Source of the DNA: Corynebacterium kutscheri
GTDB taxonomy: Bacteria; Actinomycetota; Actinomycetes; Mycobacteriales; Mycobacteriaceae
Assembly: GCF_000980835.1 (NCBI RefSeq)
Contig: NZ_CP011312.1
Coordinates: forward strand, 1,860,001 to 1,924,000
Reading direction: 5' to 3'
DNA length: 64,000 bases
The translations under genes and the position numbers were made by a program. Numbering within the stretch: the first letter of the stretch is position 1; each line of letters begins with the position of its first letter. Shown here piece by piece: positions 10,757-24,999 of this stretch. The notes beneath the pieces are model-generated. The model was not told the origin of the DNA, searched no databases, and was given only the letters and a program-made list of their open reading frames with translations.

Positions 10757-10874
10757 GTTGGCGGTGACCTACTCTCCCACACCCTCCCAGGTGCAGTACC
10801 ATCAGCGCAATCAGGCTTAGCTTCCGGGTTCGAAAAGGGACCGGGCGTTTCCCCAACGCTATAACCACCAACAC
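10757..10874 (-). rRNA. rrf: 5S ribosomal RNA
   Basis: On the minus strand the RNA starts near GTTGGTGGTTATAGCG and ends AGTAGGTCACCGCCAAC. Its two ends pair, and the internal CCCGGTCCC and CCGAACCCGGAAGCTAAG blocks are typical 5S sequence. Boundaries are accurate to a few bases. One base in the usual CCCTTTCCGAACCC stretch differs (TTTTCGAACCC). Confidence 0.93.
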
Positions 10875-11069
10875 GACTATAAACAACACAGTACACACCC
10901 CACAAACACACATGTGCTTGTTAACGTGCGTGTGCTGTGTCAGACACTGCACAGTGAACACAAACCCAACAACAACCACCACCATAAAGCAGCAGAACAA
11001 CAATTATTCACGTTTCTTTGAACCCATTAACATGTTTCCCTATTTTGCCTTATTCATGTGTCAAAAAAA

Positions 11070-16105
<5,036 letters not shown>

Positions 16106-16520
16106 AAAATAAGAAAAATTATTGGGAAAGCCCAACAACTGGCAAAAAATAAACAAAAACAATTTTTAGTATTTAACAAGCACCCACAACCATCCCCCAG
16201 CCCCTTACCCTCAACACAATAAAATCCTAAAAACTATATTGAAGAAAAAAGATAAGAAACAAGAAAACAAATCATGGTCACTTGCCGGTCACACCACAAC
16301 ACCATCAGTGACATCTGATCACCACAGTATCAGGCGTAAAAACAAAAACCATTATCCCCCACCACAATAAACACATATGTGAATACGTGATAAGAAAAAG
16401 AAAATATGTGTAAAACAAAAAACAATAACACACAACACAATGACCAAACACAAACACTTATTCAGCATTCATCATTAATCACTAGATTCTGTGTGTTACA
16501 TGTTGTAACAAATGATTTGG

Positions 16521-16544
16521 CACACTATTGAGTTCTCAAACAAC
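16521..16544 (-). promoter_or_regulatory. Conserved rRNA leader element
   Basis: Read on the minus strand this is GTTTGAGAACTCAATAGTGTG, a block conserved in leaders of actinobacterial rRNA operons about 400 bp ahead of 16S. It is thought to serve antitermination or RNase III processing. Recognition is from family knowledge. Confidence 0.65.
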
Positions 16545-16641
16545 CCACACCCACCACACAACAAACAATGCTTGCTGTAATAAGGTGAAATGCTGTACTA
16601 CAGTCACTTTAAAAAAGTTTAAGTAATTGCAGCGAAGAAAA

Positions 16642-16671
16642 ACCTTACAAAACTTTTCCTGTTATTGTCAA
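16642..16671 (-). promoter_or_regulatory. Probable rRNA operon promoter
   Basis: On the minus strand TTGACA (16666-16671) and TAAGGT (16642-16647) are separated by 18 bp, a sigma-A-type promoter just upstream of the conserved leader block. Additional upstream promoters are possible. Confidence 0.6.
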
Positions 16672-17230
16672 GTTTCGTTTTTCTTTGGGAAAAAATTTTT
16701 ATTGTTGCCACCGTGTTTGTTTCACACAACCTTGTTTGTGTTGTGTGGTGCTCGCGGCGACTGGAACAAAGTTACACACGACTTCCCAACAACACAAATC
16801 CACAGGTCACACCAATTTTTATAAACAACCACCCCACACAACAACACAACAAGCTCCACAGCAGATTTCTAAGCGCGTTAAATCAATCCACGGTAGAACG
16901 TCGCAACGCCATCGCTAGGAAGAGCTTTATACTTAAAACCCACTCGACGACTATCCCGAAATCATCACGGCTTTAAAAAGTTCTCTTCTTCTAAGCCTTA
17001 AAATAAACACTATTAATAGCTCATCAAATAACAAGATCATTAGGCTTTCACGATGAAAAATAGGCCGCTAGAAAATCAATCCAACTGGAACAAATACTTT
17101 TTAGAAAAATGATTTTTCACGATTACTCGTTACACTCACGACATACCCAACTAGCTTAAAACTCAGCTAAAATAAAGCTGAAGTTGAGGTTCAAATACAC
17201 CATCATCATTGGATGACCATCAATTCCAAT
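16672..17230. other. AT-rich region upstream of the rRNA operon, no convincing gene
   Basis: Short frames exist on the plus strand, but they have low-complexity, Thr/Asn/His-rich translations. No ribosome site, family motif or terminator was found. The region probably carries further rRNA promoter and upstream-activation sequence. Confidence 0.6.
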
Positions 17231-17363
17231 GCTAGGTGCTTACGCTAAGCCGCACACAATCTTCCCCAAAATGCTCTAGAGAAAAGGTAATAAAACACCA
17301 CACTGTGAACGAAAAGTGAAGATATAATCGGTACATGGAACAGATATCTGCTGGTCATTAAGT
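17231..17363 (+). promoter_or_regulatory. CRISPR leader region
   Basis: An AT-rich stretch directly before the first repeat. It contains TATAAT (17323-17328) placed so that transcription would start about 30 bp before repeat 1. No clear -35 is seen. The assignment as leader follows from repeat orientation (GGGGATGTTCC end downstream of the hairpin, as in type I-E handles). Confidence 0.5.
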
Positions 17364-17940
17364 GTTGTCCCCGCTCGCGCGGGGATGTTCCGGTGAGATG
17401 CTTAGCGCCCTAGAGACAGTGATTGTTGTCCCCGCTCGCGCGGGGATGTTCCCGGAGTCAACATTGGCGCGAATCGGCTTTTTGCGTTGTCCCCGCTCGC
17501 GCGGGGATGTTCCTTCGCTTACTCCCACCATGGCACTGATCCTGCTGTTGTCCCCGCTCGCGCGGGGATGTTCCTTCTAGATTCAATAGTGTCCTTCCTG
17601 ATGTGTGGTTGTCCCCGCTCGCGCGGGGATGTTCCGCCCGTCTTCTGTGTGTCGCTCGACCCGGTGAGGTTGTCCCCGCTCGCGCGGGGATGTTCCGGAT
17701 TAGCCAATGACTATTGCAAGCCGTGAGCTGTTGTCCCCGCTCGCGCGGGGATGTTCCGTATGTACCCGCTGAAACATCAATTTCTTCCCAGTTGTCCCCG
17801 CTCGCGCGGGGATGTTCCTCCGCCATGACGTTTGACGCAACTACAGGTGTCGTTGTCCCCGCTCGCGCGGGGATGTTCCCGTGAAAAGCTTTTGTGTTTG
17901 GTGGGTGCTTTTGTTGTCCCCGCTCGCGCGGGGATGTTCC
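17364..17940 (+). CRISPR. CRISPR array, 10 repeats, I-E-like, no cas genes in window
   Basis: Ten identical 28-nt repeats start at 17364, 17425, 17486, 17547, 17608, 17669, 17730, 17791, 17852 and 17913, a strict 61-nt period with nine 33-nt spacers. Each repeat begins GTTGTCCCCGC, has a short inner palindrome (CCCCGC with GCGGGG) and ends GGGGATGTTCC, the pattern of type I-E repeats processed by Cas6e into an 8-nt handle. The last repeat is not degenerate. No cas gene lies between the rRNA operon and the siderophore operon, or elsewhere in the window, so any Cas proteins must come from another locus. No spacer matched elsewhere in the window on inspection. Confidence 0.97.
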
Positions 17941-18409
17941 GCAAGCACAAAGAAAAATGCCTCAGCAAGTGGTAAAAACATGGTCGCTTGCCAGCTAAAT
18001 CCAGCTAGACGCAATCATATTGGCACAAGCAACATCTGCCCTACCAACAATAAGGGCGTTGTCATAAGTAATGTATCCGCTGCTCCACCGGCTAATCGGG
18101 TAAAGCTAATCACATAATCCACGCACTAAGCAGCACCACCCCTGCGGCTAGTAAGACCGGTGCAGGGGCGTCGAAAAGCGCACGAAAGCTCCACAACAAC
18201 GCAGCCACAATAAGTGGTACCACAAGAAAATTACCCACCATAACCCGATAATGAAATGATTGTTTTTCTAATCGAATTGGTAACTCAGCAAAAGTTACCA
18301 GCATCAATGCCATCAATAGTGGAGTAATAAACACCTGCCACGGTGCATTGATTTTACTAGCACATGCACCGGCTACTAAAGCAAGTAAATAATAAATTGC
18401 AGAACGCAT
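17941..18409 (-). pseudogene. BASS-family transporter (arsenite/bile-acid symporter type), truncated by the CRISPR array
   Basis: The first 99 codons (from 18409, overlapping the siderophore ATPase stop as TAATG) encode membrane helices with NAPWQVFITPLLMALMLVTF, typical of arsenic-resistance BASS transporters. After LLSAWI a small deletion near 18108-18112 shifts the frame. The sequence then continues as DYVISFTRLAGGAADTLLM, TPLLLVGQMLLVPI, an in-frame TGA (18015-18017, where Trp is likely), then LRLAGFSWQATMFLPLAEAF. Coding similarity runs up to the last base before the final CRISPR repeat, so the C-terminal part is replaced by the array. Family naming is from pattern recognition. Confidence 0.75.
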
Positions 18410-19164
18410 TAATGGTAGCAGGCTAGCAATCCGCCAGGGCCATCAATAACTGTAATGTCAGTATTAAAAATGTCGCTTAAAATTTCGTCTTTCATAATCT
18501 CTTCAACTAAACCGAAAGCGACTATTTGACCATCTTTGACTGCACAAATGTGTTGAGCATACCGAGCTGCAAAATTAATATCATGCAGCACCACAATAAT
18601 TGTGCGGCCAAATTCTGCAGCAGCATGAGCAAGATGTTTCATCATCTCTACGGAATGCGCAATATCGAGGTTATTCAGTGGTTCATCGAGCATGACATAA
18701 TCGGTTTCTTGGCATAACACCATGGCCACATAAGCACGCTGACGCTGACCACCAGATAACTGGTCAAGATAGCGATTCTCTAGTTCTTTAAGATTTAAAA
18801 AGTCGATATAACGAGAAATAATCTCTTCATCTTTTGCCGTTAGCCGCCCCTTCGAATAAGGAAACCGGCCAAAACCTACCAGCTGCCGCACAGTAAGACG
18901 AGTAATAAAATGATTTTCCTGCCGCAAAATACTAAGTACTTTAGCTAGGTCAGCGCTTTTGGTACTGCTTACGTCAAAGCCAGCAACATTAATAACGCCT
19001 TCGTCGAGATCAAGCAGACGGCCAATCATCGTAAGCAAAGTAGATTTTCCCGCCCCATTCGGGCCCACAAGTGCAGTAATACCACCAGCGGGAATTTCCA
19101 AACTCACCGGCCCAATCTGAACCTCACCATTATAATTTTTTGCGACTTTTTCAAGTGTGATCAC
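18409..19164 (-). CDS. Siderophore ABC transporter ATP-binding protein (FecE type)
   Basis: A 251-residue ATPase for iron-chelate import. Walker A is GPNGAGKSTLL (residues about 34-44), the Q-loop is LRQENHF, the signature is LSGGQRQRAYVAMVL, Walker B is YVMLDEPLNNLD, and the H-loop is VVLHDINFA. Sequence style matches the YclP/CeuD group (petrobactin and related catecholate or citrate chelates), and C. glutamicum cg0928. Its start overlaps the stop of the upstream permease by 4 bp, so translation is coupled. It would bind the cytoplasmic side of the two FecCD permeases encoded upstream. Confidence 0.92.
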   Translation of the reverse strand: MITLEKVAKNYNGEVQIGPVSLEIPAGGITALVGPNGAGKSTLLTMIGRLLDLDEGVINVAGFDVSSTKSADLAKVLSILRQENHFITRLTVRQLVGFGRFPYSKGRLTAKDEEIISRYIDFLNLKELENRYLDQLSGGQRQRAYVAMVLCQETDYVMLDEPLNNLDIAHSVEMMKHLAHAAAEFGRTIIVVLHDINFAARYAQHICAVKDGQIVAFGLVEEIMKDEILSDIFNTDITVIDGPGGLLACYH

Positions 19165-20228
19165 AGTCGTCCCCTCCTTAGTAGGACAATCAAGAATGCA
19201 CTTCCGCCTACAAATTCGATAATGATCGAAACCACGCCCTGAGCGTAAAAGACATGATTCATGATGAAATATGCACTGGTAAGCACTAAGAAACCAAGGC
19301 TGATAGACATCGGGAAAAGGTATCGGTGGTCAAACGTACCGGCTAATTGATATGTCAGAGTAACCACCAAGAAACCAAGAAAAGTCATTGGCCCTACCAG
19401 TGCAGTAGAAGTAGCCATCAAAATAGAAACAAGCACCAAAATATAGATACTGAGCCGTTTGTGATTAAGTCCTAAATTGCCGGCAGCTTCTTTACCCAAA
19501 GCAAGAACATTAAGTTTTCGTGCACTTAGTAGAATTAGAATTCCGGCGGTTAAGCATAGTGGAATGGCTACCGGATAATACGAGGGATCAGCGTTGTTGA
19601 CTGATCCAAATAACCGAGCGGTCAGTACATCGAATTCACTTGGGGTTAGCAGCCGCTGCATAAATGTAGCTACTGAGCCTAAACCAGCACCAATAACAAT
19701 GCCCACCAGTAGCATTGCATGCATATTAGAGTTTTTTCCGGTCAATAACCACGAATAAAGCACTAGGCACATGCCCACCATAAGCACGAGCTGCACAATA
19801 AACATTTCTAAGGTGCGGGCATTATTAAGTCCAACCACGCCAAAAAAGAAAATAGTTGAGGTATGTAAAGCTCGATATAGGGATTCAAATCCCATAATCG
19901 ATGGGGTGATGATGCGGTTATTTGTTACTGTTTGAAAAGCTACCGTCGCTAGGGACTGGCATAACGCTACTACTGCCATCGCGATTACGGCATTCATACG
20001 TCGTTGTGCGATCAACCAAAATTGCGGAGTGCCAAAAGGTACTGGATTTCCATATGCCAGCAAACCGAAGGCAAAAAGTAAAGCTAAGGTGGTAATCACC
20101 GTAAAAAGTACCCAATAGGTTAGCTTTGCTCGAGCATTAATAAAGGCACCCGATCGACGTATGTTTTTCGACGCCTCTTTCTTGAAACCGGCCAAAGCAG
20201 GGGTTTCGGTTACTACTGCCTTATCCAT
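19161..20228 (-). CDS. Iron-siderophore ABC permease (FecCD type), subunit 2
   Basis: A 355-residue polytopic membrane protein with about nine hydrophobic helices after a basic 35-residue cytoplasmic N-terminus. The conserved FecCD cytoplasmic coupling segment is LGKEAAGNLGLNHKRLSIYI, followed by VGPMTFLGFLVVTLTYQLAG. It resembles YclO/CeuC. It overlaps the upstream permease gene by 8 bp and the ATPase gene by 4 bp, so the three are one tightly coupled operon. Expected role: form the heterodimeric channel through which a ferric chelate enters the cytoplasm. Confidence 0.9.
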   Translation of the reverse strand: MDKAVVTETPALAGFKKEASKNIRRSGAFINARAKLTYWVLFTVITTLALLFAFGLLAYGNPVPFGTPQFWLIAQRRMNAVIAMAVVALCQSLATVAFQTVTNNRIITPSIMGFESLYRALHTSTIFFFGVVGLNNARTLEMFIVQLVLMVGMCLVLYSWLLTGKNSNMHAMLLVGIVIGAGLGSVATFMQRLLTPSEFDVLTARLFGSVNNADPSYYPVAIPLCLTAGILILLSARKLNVLALGKEAAGNLGLNHKRLSIYILVLVSILMATSTALVGPMTFLGFLVVTLTYQLAGTFDHRYLFPMSISLGFLVLTSAYFIMNHVFYAQGVVSIIIEFVGGSAFLIVLLRRGRL

Positions 20229-21216
20229 TTTTGGCCTGCCTTACGATCAAAGTAACAAATACAATGGCGCCGACCATGCCTAAGATTACTGATACCGGAA
20301 TTTCAAATGGTGAAATAAGAGTTCGGGCAAGAAGATCGCACACAGTAACCAAAGCAATACCGCTTAGGCATACCCAGGGAAGATTAGAGCGCAGATCATC
20401 GCCACGAAACATTGATACTAAATTGGGCACAATTAAACCTAAAAATGGTAGCGACCCCACCACCACGGTTACTACACCGGTTGCCACGGCGATAAGACCA
20501 GTACCAATTATCACCATGCGCTGATAGTTCACGCCCACATTGGTTGCGATATCTTCTCCCAATCCAGCAATAGTAAGCCGATCGGCGTAAAAGAACACCA
20601 TAAGAACTACGAATAATACAATCCATAGCACCTCATATTGGCCTTTATATACCGAGGTAAAACTTCCTTGGAACCAAATTCCTAGTGACTGCAATGTGTC
20701 GGTTTTGAGTGCGAAAAAAGTTGATACCGCACTAACTACCGCCCCCAGCATAATTCCAATAATCGGCACGACTAAAGAGGATCTTAAACTGACCTTACGT
20801 AGAAAAAGGAAAAATACCATCGTGCCGATAAAGGCAAAAAGAACTGCACAAACCATGCGCCCTAAAACTGAGGTGCTAGGAAAAACAACCATGCAAAAAA
20901 GTAATCCCAATCCTGCCCATTCAGTCGTACCCGTGGTAGTTGGTTCGACAAAACGGTTTTGGGTAATCAATTGCATGACTAGACCACTCATAGCCATTGC
21001 AGCGCCAGATAATACAAGCGCAATAGTGCGTGGGATACGAACAATACCGAAGATGTCCCAGCCATCAGCATGATTCAAAATGTCGTATTCGCCGGTCATG
21101 AGTGAAAGAATAAGCAGGCCAATAACAACGGCAATACCAATGATGAGTTTGACGTCGAAAAGCTTGCCTCGAGTAATGTGCGTAGAAGTAGACTCACGCG
21201 TCGAAGTATCAATCAT
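20221..21216 (-). CDS. Iron-siderophore ABC permease (FecCD type), subunit 1
   Basis: A 331-residue protein with nine to ten membrane helices. The FecCD signature regions are GLVMQLITQNRFVEPTTTG near residues 82-100 and GEDIATNVGVNYQRM near 217-232, followed by VGSLPFLGLIVPNLV. It resembles YclN/CeuB. It lies 98 bp downstream of the binding-protein gene, separated by a hairpin, and overlaps the second permease by 8 bp. Confidence 0.9.
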   Translation of the reverse strand: MIDTSTRESTSTHITRGKLFDVKLIIGIAVVIGLLILSLMTGEYDILNHADGWDIFGIVRIPRTIALVLSGAAMAMSGLVMQLITQNRFVEPTTTGTTEWAGLGLLFCMVVFPSTSVLGRMVCAVLFAFIGTMVFFLFLRKVSLRSSLVVPIIGIMLGAVVSAVSTFFALKTDTLQSLGIWFQGSFTSVYKGQYEVLWIVLFVVLMVFFYADRLTIAGLGEDIATNVGVNYQRMVIIGTGLIAVATGVVTVVVGSLPFLGLIVPNLVSMFRGDDLRSNLPWVCLSGIALVTVCDLLARTLISPFEIPVSVILGMVGAIVFVTLIVRQAKNG

Positions 21217-21270
21217 AAAAAGTCGATCTGATTCGTTGTGGATAACAATGTGGCACGCTTAAAACGCACC

Positions 21271-21302
21271 AAAAGGGCCAGCGCCTACTCGCTAGCCCTT
21301 TT
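21271..21302 (-). terminator. Intra-operon hairpin (partial terminator)
   Basis: AAAAGGGC and GCCCTTTT arms with an inner AGCG/CGCT stem (21271-21302) lie between the binding-protein stop and the first permease gene. On the minus strand it ends in CCCTTTTGG. Such hairpins usually let the binding protein be made in excess over the permease. Confidence 0.7.
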
Positions 21303-21314
21303 AACGTGCACGTT

Positions 21315-22325
21315 TTAGCTCTTCTGAGCTTCGAAAGCATCAGCAATAGAGTTTAAGATCTCCGTGTAGGTGATAATCGACTCATTGGTATAGGTATCTT
21401 GAGGTGCAACAATAATCTTGCCATCAGAAACAACAGCAAGGTTAGCTAAAGCAGCATTGTTCTTAATTACATCAAGCGCTGGAGTGTAGCCCTCTTTATC
21501 AGCGTTAATGGCGCCATCACGATCAAGCACGAAAATCCACTGTGGGTTGGATTCAGCGATTGCTTCTACCGAAATATCATCGCCGCGGTGGTTAGAGGAA
21601 GCATTCTCAATCTCAAGAGCTGGCTTTAAGCCGAGCAGATCGAAAACAGGACCAAAGGTACGACCAACCGAAGGGGCAATATAACCAATTTCGCCACCGG
21701 AAACATTTACTGCCATGACAGTATCGTTGCCATTATAAGCTTGTTTTGCACGCTTGAGAGCAGCATCGAAATCTGCAATCAGCTGATCTGCTTCAGATTC
21801 TTTATTGAAGATCTTACCGAGTTCGGTCACCTGACGCTTTAACTCTTCATCCAATGACTCACCATCACGTGGCTCGAAATCAACGATCGGCACATTTGGA
21901 TTCAAGGTCTTCATAGCTTCATAGTGCTGGCTGAAACGCTGGCCGGAAATAATAAGATCAGGTTCTGCAGCTACCAAAGCTTCCAAGTTAGGCTCACGGT
22001 GAGAACCCAAATCGACGATGCTTTCATCAGTCTTATAAGAAATAGTCGATGGAATCAATGGCAGTGGTGCTGCAACGAGATCAATACCCCACTGTTCAAG
22101 AACCTCAAAGGTGCGGTTATCGGTACTAGCGACCCGGTTCACTGGAGTAGCAATCTCGACAGTGCCAAAGTTATCTTCAACAGTGACAGTACCGTTTGCT
22201 GCTGCACTAGAGGTTGCAGCAGATTCAGAACTAGAGCTTGAAGAATTAGAGGAATTGGAGCAAGCAGTAAGCGTCAAAGATGTCGCAACGATAAGGGCAA
22301 CAACTTTAGGCAACTTAGTATTCAT
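21315..22325 (-). CDS. Iron-siderophore substrate-binding lipoprotein
   Basis: A 336-residue lipoprotein. The lipobox is LTAC with the lipidated Cys at 22, followed by a Ser/Ala linker (to about residue 45). A periplasmic-binding-protein class III fold follows: VEIATPVNRVASTDNRTFEV, EPNLEALVAAEPDLIISGQR, and WIFVLDRDGA near the end. It is related to YclQ/CeuE and C. glutamicum cg0924. It captures a ferric chelate outside the membrane and delivers it to the FecCD permeases. It is the first gene of the operon, about 110 bp downstream of a DtxR-like box, so iron repression is likely. Confidence 0.92.
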   Translation of the reverse strand: MNTKLPKVVALIVATSLTLTACSNSSNSSSSSSESAATSSAAANGTVTVEDNFGTVEIATPVNRVASTDNRTFEVLEQWGIDLVAAPLPLIPSTISYKTDESIVDLGSHREPNLEALVAAEPDLIISGQRFSQHYEAMKTLNPNVPIVDFEPRDGESLDEELKRQVTELGKIFNKESEADQLIADFDAALKRAKQAYNGNDTVMAVNVSGGEIGYIAPSVGRTFGPVFDLLGLKPALEIENASSNHRGDDISVEAIAESNPQWIFVLDRDGAINADKEGYTPALDVIKNNAALANLAVVSDGKIIVAPQDTYTNESIITYTEILNSIADAFEAQKS

Positions 22326-22431
22326 AGTTTCCTTATTAAGGTCATGCTTCGATATGAGGAAACGAAGTCAAATGGTTGTTTTCTATCGTCCTCGTCAGAT
22401 CGGACGATAAATTAAGCAAGCCATGCCATCA

Positions 22432-22450
22432 AAAAGCTAGGCTAACCATA
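22432..22450 (-). promoter_or_regulatory. DtxR-type iron box
   Basis: On the minus strand the site reads TATGGTTAGCCTAGCTTTT, matching the DtxR consensus TTAGGTTAGCCTAACCTAA at about 13 of 19 positions, including the whole GGTTAGCCTA core. It lies upstream of the siderophore-binding lipoprotein gene. Confidence 0.65.
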
Positions 22451-22629
22451 CGATAGGAAACTCTAACTGCCTCAAAAATAAGTATCAATACCTTTACCCC
22501 TATTTTTATTTAGATTTTCAAACTTTTTATTGATTTGCCCGGCTATTGCATTTTCTTCATAGTTTGATAGCTATCGCGCTACCCCCGTCGCTACTTAGTA
22601 AAACTCTCTTTAAAAACAACCTGACGCAG

Positions 22630-22643
22630 TAGAATTTCTTTTA
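22630..22643 (+). promoter_or_regulatory. Promoter -10 giving a leaderless mRNA
   Basis: TAGAAT (22630-22635) lies 7 bp before the ATG at 22643, and no Shine-Dalgarno site is present. This fits a leaderless transcript, common in corynebacteria. The -35 is weak. Confidence 0.45.
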
Positions 22644-23725
22644 TGCATCAACCAGATCACATACCAACCACCTCACATATTCGCCCACATTTTGGTAATG
22701 ATTACCACCGCACCGCCCATCCGCGAGTATTGGAAGAATTAGTAGCCACCACCAAAGAAACTTTTAGCGGCTATGGTCTTGATCATCGGTGTGAACAAAC
22801 CGCAGATCTAATTCGGCATCTCTGCCACGCACCCCAAGCAGGGGTTCATTTTATGACTGGCGGTACTCAGGTAAATACCACTGCTATTGCAGCTACTTTG
22901 CGCCCGTGGCAGGCAGTTATTTCAGCAGATAGCGGGCATATCAATGTTCATGAAACTGGTTCAGTTGAACATGCCGGACACAAGATTCTTACCCTCGCTC
23001 ATACCTTGGGCAAAATTACTGCCACTCAGATTTCCGACCTTGTCACCGACTATCGCACGTCCGGGGTTAGCGAACATGCCAGTGAACCAAAAATGGTGTA
23101 CCTATCTCAACCCACCGAATATGACACATTATATAGTTTGGCCGAGCTAAAAGAAATTCGAGAAGTCTGTAACACCTTCGATCTTTTCTTGCTTATCGAC
23201 GGAGCCCGGCTTGGTTATGCACTAGGCTCCCCAGCCAACGACATTTCCTTAGCAGAGCTTGCCCAACTAGCCGATATGTTTACCATCGGCGGTACCAAAT
23301 GTGGTGCAGCTTTTGACGAGGCAATTGTTTTTCCCAAACCAGGAACGGATACCTATTTCCGTAATAATATGAAGCAAAATTCTGGCTTATTAGCTAAAGG
23401 GTGGCTACTAGGTGCTCAATTTCAAGCGCTCATGAGTGATAATTTGTACGTAGAAATTAATGCTCATGCTAATAAACAAGCACAACGGATTGCCCAAGCG
23501 TTTCATGATGCCGGGATTAGTCTGCTTTTCCCAAGCCCTACCAACCAGCAATTTGCTTTACTGACCGAACAGCAGGAACAGCAACTCTCCGCAGAGTTTA
23601 TCTGCCAATTTTTTGGGACTCACGGTAATTTCCGAGTTACCCGGTTCTGTACTTCCTGGGCAACTGAGGATGCTGACATTGAAAAACTTATCGCAGCAAT
23701 TAAACGCCTAGCCCCAGCTAATTAG
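22643..23725 (+). CDS. Threonine aldolase family PLP-dependent enzyme
   Basis: A 360-residue cytoplasmic protein of the beta-eliminating lyase / low-specificity L-threonine aldolase family (fold type I). The PLP-binding segments are FMTGGTQVNTTAI near residues 74-86, LLIDGARLGYAL with the conserved Asp, and TIGGTKCGA with the Schiff-base Lys near residue 214. It should cleave threonine or allo-threonine to glycine and acetaldehyde. It corresponds in position to C. glutamicum cg0931, next to the siderophore operon. It probably has a leaderless start and converges with the VOC gene; the two stops overlap by 4 bp. Confidence 0.85.
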   Translation: MHQPDHIPTTSHIRPHFGNDYHRTAHPRVLEELVATTKETFSGYGLDHRCEQTADLIRHLCHAPQAGVHFMTGGTQVNTTAIAATLRPWQAVISADSGHINVHETGSVEHAGHKILTLAHTLGKITATQISDLVTDYRTSGVSEHASEPKMVYLSQPTEYDTLYSLAELKEIREVCNTFDLFLLIDGARLGYALGSPANDISLAELAQLADMFTIGGTKCGAAFDEAIVFPKPGTDTYFRNNMKQNSGLLAKGWLLGAQFQALMSDNLYVEINAHANKQAQRIAQAFHDAGISLLFPSPTNQQFALLTEQQEQQLSAEFICQFFGTHGNFRVTRFCTSWATEDADIEKLIAAIKRLAPAN

Positions 23726-24465
23726 CCTTCGTCGGAAATTTGCCAGGTAATACCAAATTTATCTTCCATCCACCCGTACATGTCTTTTTCTGGATTATAT
23801 GATAAGGCGCGGTGGAAGGTTTCTTGTTGCTCCCCTCGAGCACGCAGATGCAAAGACATACCAGCACTATGTATGGCATCTACGGCTGAATCCATAAGAA
23901 CAAGGGTTTGCCCGTCGATAATGATTGAGCTCAAAATAAGTTCATCACCTTCGACCAGTATTTCATTGCGCGTACCACCAAAAATCTCTAGGTAGTAATC
24001 ACCCGCTTGCCGAGCTTGCCCATTGAAATGAATTGCGGGTGCGATAGTGGGTAGATCGGGGTGCGTGGTTATTTGCCAGGAGATCCCAAACTTATCGGTC
24101 AGCCATCCGTGGTCAATTCCTGGGGTGTATTCGGAAAATTCCACCAATATCACGCCGTTTTCAGACAAAATATCCCACAACCTCTGTGCTTTAGTTTTAT
24201 CTAAGCTGACATATAAATTAAAGGCTGGGGTTGTTGTGTGTTCGTCAGAGGCATTAATCAGGCCAAGGGTGAAATCCTCAATACGCACCAATTTTACCCG
24301 AGTTTTACCAGCAAACTCAGCTAAATAGTGATCATTAGGGTCTGGGTAGGTGAAAGTTTTAGCGATTTCAGCATCCACTCCTACTAAGCCAAAAGCGTGT
24401 ACATAGAAATCAGCAGCCTCATCAGCAGTACGATTCAACCAGGCAGTAGGAGTAATTGCAGGCAT
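23722..24465 (-). CDS. VOC-superfamily protein with two PhnB-like domains
   Basis: About 247 residues in two repeated modules. Each ends with a segment of the type DKFGISWQI / DKFGITWQI, and each contains ADFYVHAFG / GDYYLEIFGG. This is the PhnB/YjdN subgroup of the glyoxalase-bleomycin-resistance fold (3-demethylubiquinone methyltransferase-like domain). Substrate is unknown. The frame is open further upstream to a GTG at 24594, but that would add a hydrophobic Cys-rich segment and run into the tmRNA promoter. The ATG at 24465 (MPAITPTAW) matches the usual family start; the ATG at 24480 is possible. Confidence 0.78.
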   Translation of the reverse strand: MPAITPTAWLNRTADEAADFYVHAFGLVGVDAEIAKTFTYPDPNDHYLAEFAGKTRVKLVRIEDFTLGLINASDEHTTTPAFNLYVSLDKTKAQRLWDILSENGVILVEFSEYTPGIDHGWLTDKFGISWQITTHPDLPTIAPAIHFNGQARQAGDYYLEIFGGTRNEILVEGDELILSSIIIDGQTLVLMDSAVDAIHSAGMSLHLRARGEQQETFHRALSYNPEKDMYGWMEDKFGITWQISDEG

Positions 24466-24615
24466 CGCCCCAGCATACATTGCGCTTGCTTTTCGACGAA
24501 GGTTACCAAAGCACGCAGAACAAAATAGCAAAACAAAAACACAGGTAGTAGTACTTGCTACAACTATAAATAAAGAGTAAACTGCATCGAACACGACTAC
24601 TTTTAGTAAGTGACT

Positions 24616-24993
24616 GGGGTCGATTTTGGTTTCGACTGCGTTTGCTTAGCCAGGGGAAGCGTGCCGGTGCAGGCTAGAGACCACCGTAAGCGTCGTAGCA
24701 AAACAATAAACGCAGAGAATAACTCTCAGCGCGACTACGCCCTCGCTGCTTAATCAGCGACCTGCGTGTCTGTCAGCCTAGGTTCCGTCCTTGGCTTAGT
24801 GTCTGACATCATTTAAAGGACTTGCTGTTCATTTAGGTTAGTAGGGATGAACGGGACTTTTACTACTAACTGGGCTCATCATCTAGAGGAGTTTGCCCCA
24901 TCTAGAGAGTCGAGTAAAGATTCCGCGCAAACTGCGCACGGAGAAGCCCTGGCACGGTGACGTAGGACCCGGGTTCAATTCCCGGCGGCTCCA
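24616..24993 (+). ncRNA. ssrA: Transfer-messenger RNA (tmRNA)
   Basis: The 5' end GGGGTCG (24616-24622) pairs with CGGCTCC (24986-24992) to form the acceptor stem, followed by A and no encoded CCA. The T-arm GGACCCGGGTTCAATTCCCG and the 5' block GATTTTGGTTTCGACT are typical. The tag frame starts at GCA 24712 and encodes AENNSQRDYALAA, with stop TAA at 24751-24753. tmRNA with SmpB rescues stalled ribosomes and tags the peptide for degradation. Its partner gene smpB lies 15 kb away at 40.1 kb, with accessory DNA between them. Confidence 0.97.
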
Positions 24994-24999
24994 CTTATA

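Noticed and set aside
16627..16976. Three overlapping plus-strand frames upstream of 16S
   Set aside because: Low-complexity translations (Thr, His, Asn), no ribosome site, and overlap with the rRNA promoter and leader.
17362..17968. Open frames with repeated SPLARGCS / NIPARAGTT peptides
   Set aside because: These are translations of the CRISPR repeats, not proteins.
24466..24594. Upstream extension of the VOC protein with a hydrophobic Cys-rich N-terminus
   Set aside because: It would need a GTG without a ribosome site, overlapping the tmRNA promoter; the family normally starts at the MPAITPT segment.
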